64,000 nt of DNA from Tethya wilhelma. Taxonomy: Eukaryota; Porifera; Demospongiae; Tethyida; Tethyidae. How positions within the stretch are numbered: position 1 is the stretch's first letter; the number at the start of each line of letters is the position of its first letter. Of this stretch, positions 10,309 through 19,572 are shown piece by piece. The notes under the pieces are model-generated. The model saw only the letters and a program-made list of their open reading frames with translations. It made no database searches and was not told the DNA's origin. The position numbers and the translations under genes were made by a program. The stretch spans positions 62,001-126,000 of the forward strand of contig CAXIPT010000024.1 in assembly GCA_964030475.1 (NCBI GenBank), given 5' to 3'.

Positions 10309-12122
10309 TCAACAGTCAAGGACTGATATCTTGCTGGTACATTGTGTACAGAACCAGTCACCATCTTGTTGACGGTCTACACCGGCACACTTCGTACAAA
10401 AGAAGGTAAATTACCTACATTTTCAAACCTTAAGCACTGAATGCTAACTGAATTATTTGCTTAACTCTTTAGGGCCTAAATTTATTATGCATACTTAATT
10501 AGATTTTATGAATATTTAATTAATCTAGGTTTTTGTACATTTTTGTTCTTGTTTTAGCCTTAGCCACTCTCTTTTATAGCTAGTTGAGCTTAGCTATGGT
10601 TGTACTAAGCCATGGCTATATCAAATTAGCTCTAGGTTGGCTTTTATTAACTTTAAAAGCTTGCAAAAACGGAAGGGGTCAAAGTTCGCCAAACAACCTG
10701 CATACTTTAGGCTTTTTTTCCAGCTTGAAGAGCAGTACTGCAAAAGCGCTTGTATGCAGGTATAGCCTAAGCCTCCCTGCACCTCCATAGCTAGCGTCAA
10801 GCTTCTCCTGCAAAGCACTAAGAAAAAAACGTGAGTTTAAAACCAAAGGTCACGATCTTGCCGCGATCGCGACCTTTGAACTCTAAAGCCTATATCTCCT
10901 CTCCTACTAATTAGACCTGACTCTTACTTGGTATTTTAGTAGAGCGCTTCCTTACCTAACTGCACAGCAAGTCTAAAGCTCATAGCTCAAACGCTATGGC
11001 TTGAAATTAAAAAATGCGAAAAATCGCAGATTACGTGATCGTTGAATACGCGCGTGCGGATAAATCCGTCTACCGGCCCTAAAGAGTTAATGATATGCCA
11101 ATGTGACTGTTTCATAATGATTTACTTACTTACCAGTGGTCACATAAGTCACAAGCTATCATGTTCCTCCTGGTAGTAACTTCTGGACAACCATTACATA
11201 TCCATTCCTGTTTAAGCATGTTCACTAGAAAGAAGTCACAGTGGTATAGCTAATTGTGTATAATTTTTGTGTATGTGGTAGGTCACACGCACATACCTCT
11301 CTGTTCAATTGTCATCCAAGCATCAACCGTGAAGTATTTACAAATATCATTGAGGTTTTCATCTACTATCTCTTCTGCAAATTCAGGTAGTAAGTTTGTC
11401 TGTGACAATTTGATTGTTGTACTGCTGTTCAAGATGACGTCAGCATCATTTGTGTGACAGAGACAATGTAGAAGTTCTATTAGAAAAAAGAAAAAGTAAT
11501 CATTTCAGCAATAATTCATGTAAGGACTATTATATACTTATACACTAGTATTCTGTACATACATAGCCTCGTACCCAGGCTCTCTCCTTTGACCTTACAT
11601 GCACTAACGGTAAGGAAAGAGAGAGCCTGGGATCCCACGTCACGCACGTGACTCCACAGGTAGAACGCTAGTAGAACACAGATAATTGAGCGTGGGCATA
11701 TCACGTCCAGGCAATCAGACTGCCCACGCATTTTCCGTCTAAGGTCGCCGTATTTTTAGTTCAGTTCAGTTCTACTCAAAATTTAGCAATACTGAAACAA
11801 AACGCTAAGTCTTTTAGACTAAGAGAGTCACCATACATAACAACAAGACACTTTTCTTGAGTAAGGTATATGACAGAACGTACCTGCATCTTTGTTTTGC
11901 ATGACTTGTCGATTGAACCGTATCTCACTCAAAACAGTGCACTATTAGCACGCTGCTAGCTACGAAGCAGCATTTAGATACTAAATAGAAGCTAGCAGGC
12001 AAAATAAGACCGCTGTAGCTGTGCACTAACAAAAAGTACCAGTTCTGTTTCTTTTCCGCTAAACTCGAGGGAAAAAAATCTAGATCAGCACGTGGATTGT
12101 GGTCGATTTCGCCCACACTCAT
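10309..12122 (-). CDS. PHD-finger protein, five exons
   Basis: Exons read by eye on the minus strand: 12031-12122 (ATG, MSVGEIDHNP), 11884-11927, 11297-11476, 11134-11224, and about 10309-10405 (stop TGA at 10309). The first four join in phase through GT-AG introns (gttagt, gtacgt, gtatgt donors), giving NWYFF-EIRF, KDA-ELLHC and EQR-VNMLK. Exon 4 starts a PHD finger (EWICNGCPEV, then MIACDLCDHW) and exon 5 supplies its second half (TKCAGV, then DWFCTQC). PHD fingers bind zinc and usually read histone H3 tails. The protein is about 170 residues. The acceptor of exon 5 is not clear, and its intron contains a 630-bp piggyBac-type MITE. Exons 1-2 lie inside a transposon-like element with target duplications. 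It could be a host gene, a captured gene or a transposon accessory gene. Confidence 0.6.
10461..11090 (+). mobile_element. complete piggyBac-type MITE (630 bp)
   Basis: Bounded by TTAACTCTTTAGGGCC (10461-10476) and its exact complement GGCCCTAAAGAGTTAA (11075-11090): a 16-bp perfect inverted terminus including the TTAA target on each side. There is no transposase frame. It sits in the last intron of the PHD-finger gene. Truncated copies are at 1105 and 4497, and diverged relatives are near 20880-21450 and 28100-28400. Confidence 0.9.
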
Positions 12123-12217
12123 TTATTTGGGGTTCACATGCGTGACGTGAGATCCCAGGCTCTCCCCTTCCTTTCCGTGAGTGAAAGGTCAAAGGGGAGA
12201 GCCTGGGTACGAGGCTA
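11564..12217. mobile_element. 654-bp long-TIR element with 9-bp TSD (MULE-type)
   Basis: Starts TAGCCTCGTACCCAGGCTCTC and ends with the complement GAGAGCCTGGGTACGAGGCTA. The inverted similarity continues inward for about 90 bp, including a second inverted GAGAGCCTGGGATC block. The flanks are identical 9-mers, GTACATACA at 11555-11563 and 12218-12226. Long terminal inverted repeats plus 9-bp duplications are the hallmark of Mutator-like elements. The interior carries the first two exons of the minus-strand PHD-finger gene. Related ends are seen near 49838-49890 and 61793-61815. Confidence 0.8.
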
Positions 12218-12472
12218 GTACATACATATACTTTTATACTATATAGCCCCGTTTACACGTAGTAGTAAAGCGCTTCACAAAGCACTTTTGCTAAACCCGT
12301 TTGATGTGTAAACGCGCTAAATCGATTATGTAACCGATTACGCTGAACCACTTCAGGATGTGGTTTCTAACCGCTTTGAAAGCGGTTTGGCGCCAACGCA
12401 TTGCGTGTAAACAGCTGAACCACTTTAGCAGCTGCTACTTTTCAACAAGTGGTTTTTTGAGTGGTTTGCAAC

Positions 12473-13365
12473 ATGAGTCGGGGTTCTCCTTGGGCAGATA
12501 AGGAAGTACAAGCTCTCATTTCTGTCTGGGGTGAAGACAACATTCAAGAGGAGTTAGATGGTGGTGTTCGTAACAAAAGCATATACCAAAAAGTGTCCAA
12601 AAAATTACGACAACAAGGATGCTCACGAGATTGGAAGCAATGCCGTGCTAAAGTTAAAAACTTAAAAACAAAATACAAAGATGTAAAAGATCACAATAAT
12701 GAAACAGGACGTGACAGAAAGACATTTAAGTTCTTTCAACAACTGGACACCATTCTTGGGCATAGACCAGCTTCAGTTCCTTCATCTCTCGTGATTCTTC
12801 CACCAGTGCTCCCCTAGAGGATGAAGAGACAGAAACTGATGGTAAGTACATATCTCTGATACTATTAATTTTTGACATTATACAAGCTTCCCTTAAATTT
12901 TGGTTTCAGACGGAACTGATGTACAGGCTAAATCCCCAACAGACAGTGCTGCTGAAGATGAAGACGAAATTGAAGAAGACTTGGAAGACCCTAAGGATGA
13001 TGCAGGTATACAATCGTATGAAACATTTCAATAACTCACACACACACACACACACACACACAGCTCCACCCCCTACAAAGAAAGCAAGGAAAGAAAAAAA
13101 GACTAAAACTGAGAAGGCACTGGAGAAAACCCTTGACACATTCATGAAGTTCCAGGCAGAAATGCAAGAAAAATTTCATGAGCAAGAGGAACAGCGATGG
13201 AAGAAGGAGATGGAGCTAGCTGAAGAGCGAAGAAGAGAAGAACGACAGCATGAGATCCAGCTGATTCAAATGATAGGGCAGATGGCACATTTTTTGTACC
13301 ATCCACCACTGGGAGCACCACAGGCCACTCAGTATAACTTTGAGTGGGACAATGACCAATATTAA
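12473..13365 (+). CDS. Harbinger Myb/SANT-like DNA-binding protein
   Basis: Three exons: 12473-12841, 12910-13005 and 13064-13365, with GT-AG introns in phase. The ATG at 12473 (MSRGSPWADKEVQALISVWG) fits the start of the Myb/SANT-like (trihelix) domain that reads on through KQCRAKVKNLKTKYK and FFQQLDTILGHRP. In Harbingers this partner protein binds the transposon ends and carries the nuclease into the nucleus. An acidic linker (exon 2, EDEDEIEEDLEDPKDD) and a Lys/Glu-rich coiled coil (exon 3, EEQRWKKEMELAEERRREE) follow. Near 12787 the frame must shift by one base to reach the acidic linker, so exon 1 has a frameshift (a stop at 12817 otherwise). Intron 2 ends in a (CA)n tract just before its acceptor. 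The stop overlaps an AATAAA. Confidence 0.8.
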
Positions 13366-13369
13366 TAAA
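13364..13369 (+). terminator. polyadenylation signal AATAAA
   Basis: AATAAA overlaps the TAA stop of the Myb/SANT-like gene, and the next gene on the opposite strand ends only about 85 bp away, so a very short 3' UTR is expected. Confidence 0.5.
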
Positions 13370-13449
13370 AAGTGTGTATATACAGGGATCATAATACACC
13401 ATGAATAATACACATGTATGTATCTGTTATTGAACTGTCATAGCTATGC

Positions 13450-14757
13450 TTATGCAGTAAAGTGTGACATTATAGCATCTCGTATGTCTTTACCACTACT
13501 ATCTAATGATGTTGATCGTGTACTACGACAGCTCACTGATTCACTGCTAAGAACACCTTCCATCAAATTATCATCAAAGTTCTCACCACGGATTTCACAA
13601 ATGTTATGTAGTACACAACATGCAGCAACAAGTGTAGGCAAGTCATCAAGAAGCGTATCATTACGTTTGAGCAGACAACGCCAGCGTCCCTTGAGCCGAC
13701 CGTATGCATGTTCAACCACAACACGAGCCTTACTGAGTTGATAGTTAAATGTTTTCTGCTGGGTTGACAAGCTACCATTGTCAGGAAATGCCTTCATCAG
13801 CCAAGGGAGAAGAGGATAAGCTGGATCTCCTAACACCAGTAGAGGAATTTCTTTGCTAACAATCGTTTCTGTCCAGTCAGGAAAAAGAGTACCATCTTGG
13901 CCTCTCTTGTACAGGCTAGAGTTTGCAAAAACCCTAGCATCATGTACTCTTCCAGGCCAGCCTATATAGATGTCTGTGAACTGTCCAAGGTGGTTAACCA
14001 TTCCTTGCATCAAGATTGAGTGCCAGCCTTTGCGATTGTAATAGTCTGCTGGACAATCAACTGGGGACATAATGGGGATATGCGTTCCATCAACCACTCC
14101 TGCACACTGTGGAAATCCAAATTTATCCTTGAAGCCTTGAACAACATTCCTAAGTCTTTCACCAGATGGTACTTTGATGTACGTTGGAAGCAAATGTTGT
14201 ACAATTGCCGCACATACTTCCTTAGTGATACAACAAACACTAGCTTTGGAAACACCAAATAAGTGTCCAACTGTACGATAGTCTGAGTTTGTAGCTAGAA
14301 ACCAAAGTGTTAATGCTACTCGAAGTTCAACTGGAAAAGAAATGCGCATCACAGTGTCTTTCTTCCCAATAGCTGATCTCAGTTTATCACACAAGTATAG
14401 ATATGTATCCCGAGACATGCGAAAGTTGTCAATCCAGTCATAGGGTGAGAAAGTACGGTTGACAATGTAATCCCACCAATATGAACTCCTTTCTTTTGTC
14501 CAAATCGATCTGGTTGGTGAGCAACCATTTAGAACGACAACAGAGAGCATTAGTGCAAAGAATAAACGCTCTTGAGATTGTCTGTGAGTTAAATTCCGTC
14601 TTCTTTGCATGCTATCTAGCCTTCTCCTTTTTGCTAATGCCATGTTACGTTGTCTTCTACTAACAAACAACTTAAATACTGAACTACAACGAAACACACA
14701 CTGAACATCCATCCTTGACACTGTTACTATGGAACCAGTGCGCACAACTGGAAACAT
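13450..14757 (-). CDS. HARBI1-like Harbinger transposase (DDE_Tnp_4 nuclease)
   Basis: An uninterrupted frame of 435 codons. The more likely start is the Met at residue 39 (MALAKRRRLDSMQRRR), since the first 38 residues are not family-like. The DDE nuclease residues are visible: D223 in GVVDGTHIP, D311 in LVLGDPAYPLLPW and E349 in VVVEHAYGRLKGRWRCL. Also seen are the HTH-like region (TVGHLFGVSKASVCCITKEV) and a family block PGRVHDARVF. The length fits HARBI1 and Harbinger transposases. It acts in the nucleus with the Myb/SANT partner encoded convergently in the same element. There is no frameshift or stop, so this enzyme may still be functional even though its partner has a frameshift. Recognition is secure at family level. 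Confidence 0.92.
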   Translation of the reverse strand: MFPVVRTGSIVTVSRMDVQCVFRCSSVFKLFVSRRQRNMALAKRRRLDSMQRRRNLTHRQSQERLFFALMLSVVVLNGCSPTRSIWTKERSSYWWDYIVNRTFSPYDWIDNFRMSRDTYLYLCDKLRSAIGKKDTVMRISFPVELRVALTLWFLATNSDYRTVGHLFGVSKASVCCITKEVCAAIVQHLLPTYIKVPSGERLRNVVQGFKDKFGFPQCAGVVDGTHIPIMSPVDCPADYYNRKGWHSILMQGMVNHLGQFTDIYIGWPGRVHDARVFANSSLYKRGQDGTLFPDWTETIVSKEIPLLVLGDPAYPLLPWLMKAFPDNGSLSTQQKTFNYQLSKARVVVEHAYGRLKGRWRCLLKRNDTLLDDLPTLVAACCVLHNICEIRGENFDDNLMEGVLSSESVSCRSTRSTSLDSSGKDIRDAIMSHFTA

Positions 14758-15041
14758 ATAATAATAAAATTATTATTCATGCTATTACCTGATCATTTGT
14801 AGATCGCTAAACTTCGACAGTCAGCCTTTAACTTGCTTTCTTTCTTGCTTGCTTCTTCGCCGTGGTTAATATCCCAATTAAAGCACTGCATAAAACCACT
14901 TTACAAACCTCATTCTGTTTACACATCATATGTAGGAAGTGGTTTGTACTATGTTTGTACTGTCAATTGTTAAACCGATTGAGGCGGTTAACTGTAACCG
15001 CTTTAACTGCGTGTAAACGGGGCTTATGATTGTTCAATACA

Positions 15042-17610
15042 TTATATGTACCACATACTGATTGTGTGCTTTGATGGAGCTTCTGTAGTTATTGCTGTGT
15101 TGGTACCATACAAAGATCTATTGTCATCATACAGAGCTGAACAAATATCTTGCTTTTCTGACAAAGATGGCTTAGCAATCCTAACTGAACTTTTTCGTTT
15201 CCTTTTAGTTGAAAAAAATGATCTTTGCTGCTGAATCATCTTGTTGGCTGGCTCTCGGGAACATGCTGGAAAAGTATTACTTGAGTTCTGTTTAGCTTTC
15301 ATAAGATTGATAGCTGAAGAAATGAATGACTTTACATCCTTCAGTACGGATATGTCCTGGATAAGGTACATCTGCCCTGCTAAGGTCAATAATTACTGGT
15401 GAAGTCCCTCTCTGAAAGTAGCAATATCTTCTAAGTTGCTCTCTTGTTGTAAGTTTTTAAGTAATGTACGATCTTGATGGTCGTCTTTGAATTGTATAGT
15501 TGTACCATTTACACTGTTGATGACGAGGTGAATATGTTTGCAGATTGTTGTTCTAATTAGAGCATCAGCACAGTCACAGGAATACATATGTACACAAATA
15601 TTGCAGTCTGGGCAGCATATAGAGCAATTATGAGGACAAACTGAATTTATATGTGTCACTGAGTAGATGTGAGTGCCATCTTCAAACGCAACCTTCCAAG
15701 TAGAATGGTCTTCTGTTCTGCTGACCAGATCAGGGCTAAGTTTTAGGCTCGCTGAGTGACGCTTACGAATTATGCTTATTCTCTCTGTATTCTTTCCTTT
15801 CTCAATTTTAACAAGACGTTCAAATCCTTTATCTCTTGAGAATTTGAGCAACACATGAATGCACTTGTCTAGCCTTTTGTTTGTTCTCCCTTTCAAGTAT
15901 AGGTACTTCAAAACCCTGTGAAAAGCTTCTACATACATGTTGGTAATTACTAAGGCATCCTTACGATAGCATGCTGCCAATTGCTTGGTGTTATGTGAAT
16001 AGCTATCCTTAAAGTAACTTCCAAAACTTGCAGTGGTTGAGGCACTCATGAATTCCTTTATTGTTTGATGAATGAGTTTCTCAAATGTAGGGATATCTGT
16101 CTCTTCTAGTAGTACTCGTAAGTTGTGGTATACAGTTGCTTCTAGTTGAGAATCTTTGATTTTTCCTAAGTTTTCTCTCCAAGCTCGATCTAAGTGCCAA
16201 GTGCAAAGCAACTTATTTGGTTTGTTGTCAAACGTTGCTACCCAAGCATTATAGAATTGCTCAGCTAAATCAGACATGAACCATTTTGGTGAAACAATTC
16301 CTACTTGTTGTTTAATAGCATTATAGAAGTTTATAAGTACAAACTGATCTTCTCTATTTACAAAACACCATGCAACTGGGAACCCTTCTTCAAATTCATC
16401 AATTACTAGTACTGTTATCAGTGTGAAATCATAACCATTTGTGCCATGAGTTCCATCAACACAAATAACTCGATCATTAGTAAACTTCTTCATCATATCT
16501 GCCTGTAGTGGAGTTTGTATAGCAAGTATAAAATCTTGGTCAGAGAGATTGTTGCATGTGTCTGGCTGTGGCTCTCCTTGAGGTTTGTATAGTATTACTG
16601 GATTATCTTGGTTACTCCTCAACCCATAAATGGACACTTGTTGCATCATCCTTGTGTCTTTGTATACCCTTTAATCCATACAACTTTTCTATGTTATTAA
16701 TATCCTTTCTAGTTAGTAGGTGTATTCTCTGGAACTGTGTTCCTAGTCTGTCACGTATGTTATCAAGTATATATTGAAAATCCACTTCTTGTGCCAGCTG
16801 TCCAGTTATGGCCAAACGGTCTGAATTGCTGAGTCGTAAGTGCCCGAGTGATGTTTCATGGCCATAGTGTGTTTTGTTTAGTAGGACTTTTATCTTTCCT
16901 GTTTTGAGCTTGGCTACTCTAATTGAAGCAGTGCAGTATGTATTAAGTTTAGATGTACCTTGTGTCTTGAGATGACGTTTTCCAGACCCTCTGCTATTAA
17001 AGTATCCACTTCAATAACAGTAGTAGTATATAGTATCTGAGTCACTGTGAGTTGAAGATTTCTTGCCACAACCCCTTACAAACCATGAGTTAGTTGACTT
17101 CTCGTACTTCTCTTTCCAGTCTATAAAACCTATGTTGTGAGTTTACAAAATGTAAAACTAAATGAAAGATGTGTATATCAGAATGTACAACATACCTTGC
17201 ATACTTGAAAATGCCAGTAACTCACTGTCCATATGTATGGAGTGTGCTGTTGTCAAATGCGTTCGAAATTTATCAAGGAATCGGCATGTGAAAGTGCACG
17301 ATACTTCCTTACATGCGATGTTACTCTTTGATGTGGTGCTGCAGTGTTCAGGATGATATTTTGTAACATGTTTATACAAACCTGCCCTATCAGAGTATTG
17401 TGCTGGACAGATTTGACATGGATATGCTTTGATATCAGATGACTTGAAAGTAGAAGGGTGGTCTACAGATGAATCTTGATTCGGAGAGATGTTGGTGGAC
17501 GGCTGTCGGTTTGGAGGAGCACTGGTGGACGACTGTTGGTTTGGAGGAGCGCTGGTGGATGGCTGTCGGTTTGGAGGAGCACTGGTGGACGACTGTTGGT
17601 TTGGAGGAGC
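15042..17610 (-). pseudogene. MULE transposase copy A (C2H2 - FLYWCH/FAR1-like - DDE - SWIM)
   Basis: Minus strand, two exons: C2H2 exon down to 17196 (decapeptide linker PPNQQSSTSA, then YPCQICPAQYSDRAGLYKHV), then 17129 to 15042. The second exon carries a FAR1/FLYWCH-like region (WKEKYEKSTNSWFVRGCG, SGYFNSRGSGKRHLKTQGT), the MULE DDE core (RVICVDGTHGTNGYDF, WFMSDLAEQFYNAW, YVEAFHRVLKYLY) and a SWIM finger (CDCADALIRTTICKHIH). Lesions: a TGA near 17012, a frame change near 16615-16650, and a TAA at about 15391 where copy B keeps CAA. The 3' end extends about 55 codons beyond copy B. The upstream protease exons found in copy B are absent: the sequence is cut at 17610 by half of a fold-back MITE. 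Confidence 0.85.
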
Positions 17611-17729
17611 GCTAGCCCATACAGGAAGAATTCTACACACTCTAACAGCCATTCCATCTTGTTTGCGTTCTTTTTACGATTTAACCATTCCTGTGTCTCA
17701 TTACATTTCCAATGTTTTTTATACTTGTG
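17611..17729 (+). mobile_element. right half of fold-back MITE type b
   Basis: From CCATACAGGAAGAATTCTAC to TTTATACTTGT this matches the right half of the complete copies at 49362 and 52187. It marks the 5' break of MULE copy A, so the insertion or a rearrangement through it removed the upstream exons. Confidence 0.75.
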
Positions 17730-17750
17730 ATTGTAATGATGTCATGAAGT

Positions 17751-17800
17751 AAAGGTCAAAGTTCAACATGGCAACGTTCCTGTCCCTAGCCGCATGTAAG
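17751..17800 (+). mobile_element. 50-bp left terminus of a satellite-bearing element
   Basis: AAAGGTCAAAGTTCAACATG plus 30 bp ending GCCGCATGTAAG, the inverted counterpart of 10172-10221 with one mismatch. It directly precedes satellite block 2, as an element end would. Confidence 0.7.
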
Positions 17801-19255
17801 AACTTAGTTTTTTTGAGTGACTACATATTTGGAAAATTTTTTAAGAGCGAAAAATTTACTTTTCACAACAAACGTTTATTTTGTCTTGAAAACACTTTTC
17901 AGCACGAAAGAAACACTTTTGTGAAATTTTACTTTTTTCAACACATGGAACATTCTCTTGGTATAAAAAACACTGTGAAAAACAAAGTATTCTAATGATA
18001 GAGATAAAGAACTTAGTTTTTTTGAGTGACTACATATTTGGAAAATTTTTTAAGAGCGAAAAATTTACTTTTCACAACAAATGTTTATTTTGTCTTGAAA
18101 ACACTTTTCAGCACGAAAGAAACACTTTTGTGAAATTTTACTTTTTTCAACACATGGAACATTCTCTTGGTATAAAAAACACTGAAAAACAAAGTATTCT
18201 AATGATAGAGATAAAGAACTTAGTTTTTTTGAGTGACTATGGACTTAGAAAATTTTCTACAACAGAAAAGTACACTTTCACAAAAAACGTTTATTTTGTC
18301 TTGAAAAGACTTTTCAGCACAAAAGACACTTTTGTGAAACTACTTTTTTTCAACACAGAGGATTGTCTTAGTGTATAAAACATTTTTTGTGAATAACAAA
18401 GTTTTTTAATGGTAGAGATAAAGAACACAGTTTTTTTGAGTGACTACATACTTAGAAAACTTTCTAAGAGCGAAAAATTCACTTTTAACAAAACCGTTTA
18501 TTTTGTCTAGAAAACACTTTTCAGCACAAAAGAAACACTTTTGTGAAACTTTACTTTTTTCAACACATGGAACATTCTCTTAGTATAAAAAAAACACTGT
18601 TGTGACTATGGACTTAGAAATTTTTCTAAAACCGAAAAGTACTCTTTTCACAAAAAACGTTTCTTTTGTCTTGAAAACACTTTTCAGCACGAAAGAAACA
18701 CTTTTGTGAAATTTTACTTTTTCCAGACATGGAACATTCTCTTGGAGTAAAAAACATTGTTTGTGAAAAACAAAGTTTTTAATGGTAGAGATAAAGAACT
18801 TAGTTTTTTTGAGTGACTACATACTTAGAAAATTTTATAAGAGCGAAAAATTCACTTTTCACAAAAAACGTTTATTTTGTCTTGAAAACACTTTTCAGCA
18901 CATCTGAAACACTTTTGTGAAACTACTTTTTTCAACACATGGAACATTCTCTTGGTATAAAAAGAACACTGTTTGTGAAAAACAGTATTCTAATGATAGA
19001 GATAAAGAACTTAGTTTTTTTGAGTGACTATGGACTTAGAAAATTTTCTAAAACCGAAAAGTACACTTTTCACAAAAAACGTTTGAAAACACTTTTCAGC
19101 ACAAAAGAAACAATCTTGTGAAATTTTATTTTTTTCAACTCAAGGAGCATTCTCTTAGTGTAAAAACCATTAATGGTAAAAAACAAAGTTTTCTCACGCT
19201 AGAAATAAAGAACTTAGTTTTTTTGAGTGACTAAGGACTTAAAAATTTTTCTAAA
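17801..19255 (+). repeat. ~207-bp satellite, block 2 (about eight monomers)
   Basis: Same family as block 1; GAGTGACTA landmarks recur near 17814, 18024, 18231, 18438, 18603, 18811, 19021 and 19226. The usual spacing of about 207 is a multiple of three, so open frames run across monomers (for example 17995-18378) without implying a gene. The block ends abruptly near 19255. Confidence 0.9.
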
Positions 19256-19259
19256 TAAT

Positions 19260-19401
19260 AGTTAGAGGACGAGTCCAAGGTCTCTACGCTATTTAAAGGC
19301 ACGAAGGCCCGAGGCTGTAGCGTCCCAAACGTAGCGAGGGCGCTACTAAGGGCCTGAGGGCCTCTAAATTATGTAGAGATCATTGGACGAGGCCTCTAAC
19401 T
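19260..19401. mobile_element. 142-bp GC-richer inverted-repeat element
   Basis: AGTTAGAGGACGAGTCCAAG at the left is mirrored by TTGGACGAGGCCTCTAACT at the right, with GTCTCTAC and GTAGAGA also paired. The interior can fold further (CGTAGCG, CGCTACT). A small MITE is likely; no clear target duplication was seen. Confidence 0.5.
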
Positions 19402-19572
19402 GGTTTAAAATACAGGCCTAACAACGGTCTACTTAGCTTAGTAACGTAGTGTTCTTTTGTCTGTTACCAATGGCTGGTGTGTCGAGTTCTTCTTACGCTT
19501 TCTGTGACAAACCATTCTGTCTTGGCTCAGAGTGGCACGAGTGGGGCTGCTGTTCAGAAGCAAATGGGTGTG

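Larger units (their letters stand above)
12245..15026. mobile_element. near-complete PIF/Harbinger DNA transposon
   Basis: About 2.78 kb with inverted termini AGCCCCGTTTACACG at the left and CGTGTAAACGGGGCT at the right; inside these, TAAAGCG is also inverted. The flanks share TAT, compatible with the 3-bp target duplication of this superfamily. It carries the two genes expected of a Harbinger: a Myb/SANT-like DNA-binding protein (12473-13365, plus) and the HARBI1-like nuclease (13450-14757, minus), convergently arranged. The subterminal regions are rich in CCGCTTT/AAAGCGGTT motifs, probable binding sites. It lies against the 3' end of MULE copy A. Confidence 0.9.

Noticed and set aside
12906..13145. 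Minus-strand hydrophobic frame as a membrane protein
   Set aside because: Antisense of the Harbinger partner gene and its CA-repeat intron.
18300..18500. Cys-rich reading on the minus strand of the satellite resembling a zinc ribbon
   Set aside because: The TGT codons come from the hairpin motif TTTTGTGAAAAGTGT, and stops follow within each monomer.
17768..19121. Long frame across two satellite monomers (17995-18378) as a repeat protein
   Set aside because: Monomer length divisible by three is enough to explain it, and other monomers in the block break the frame.
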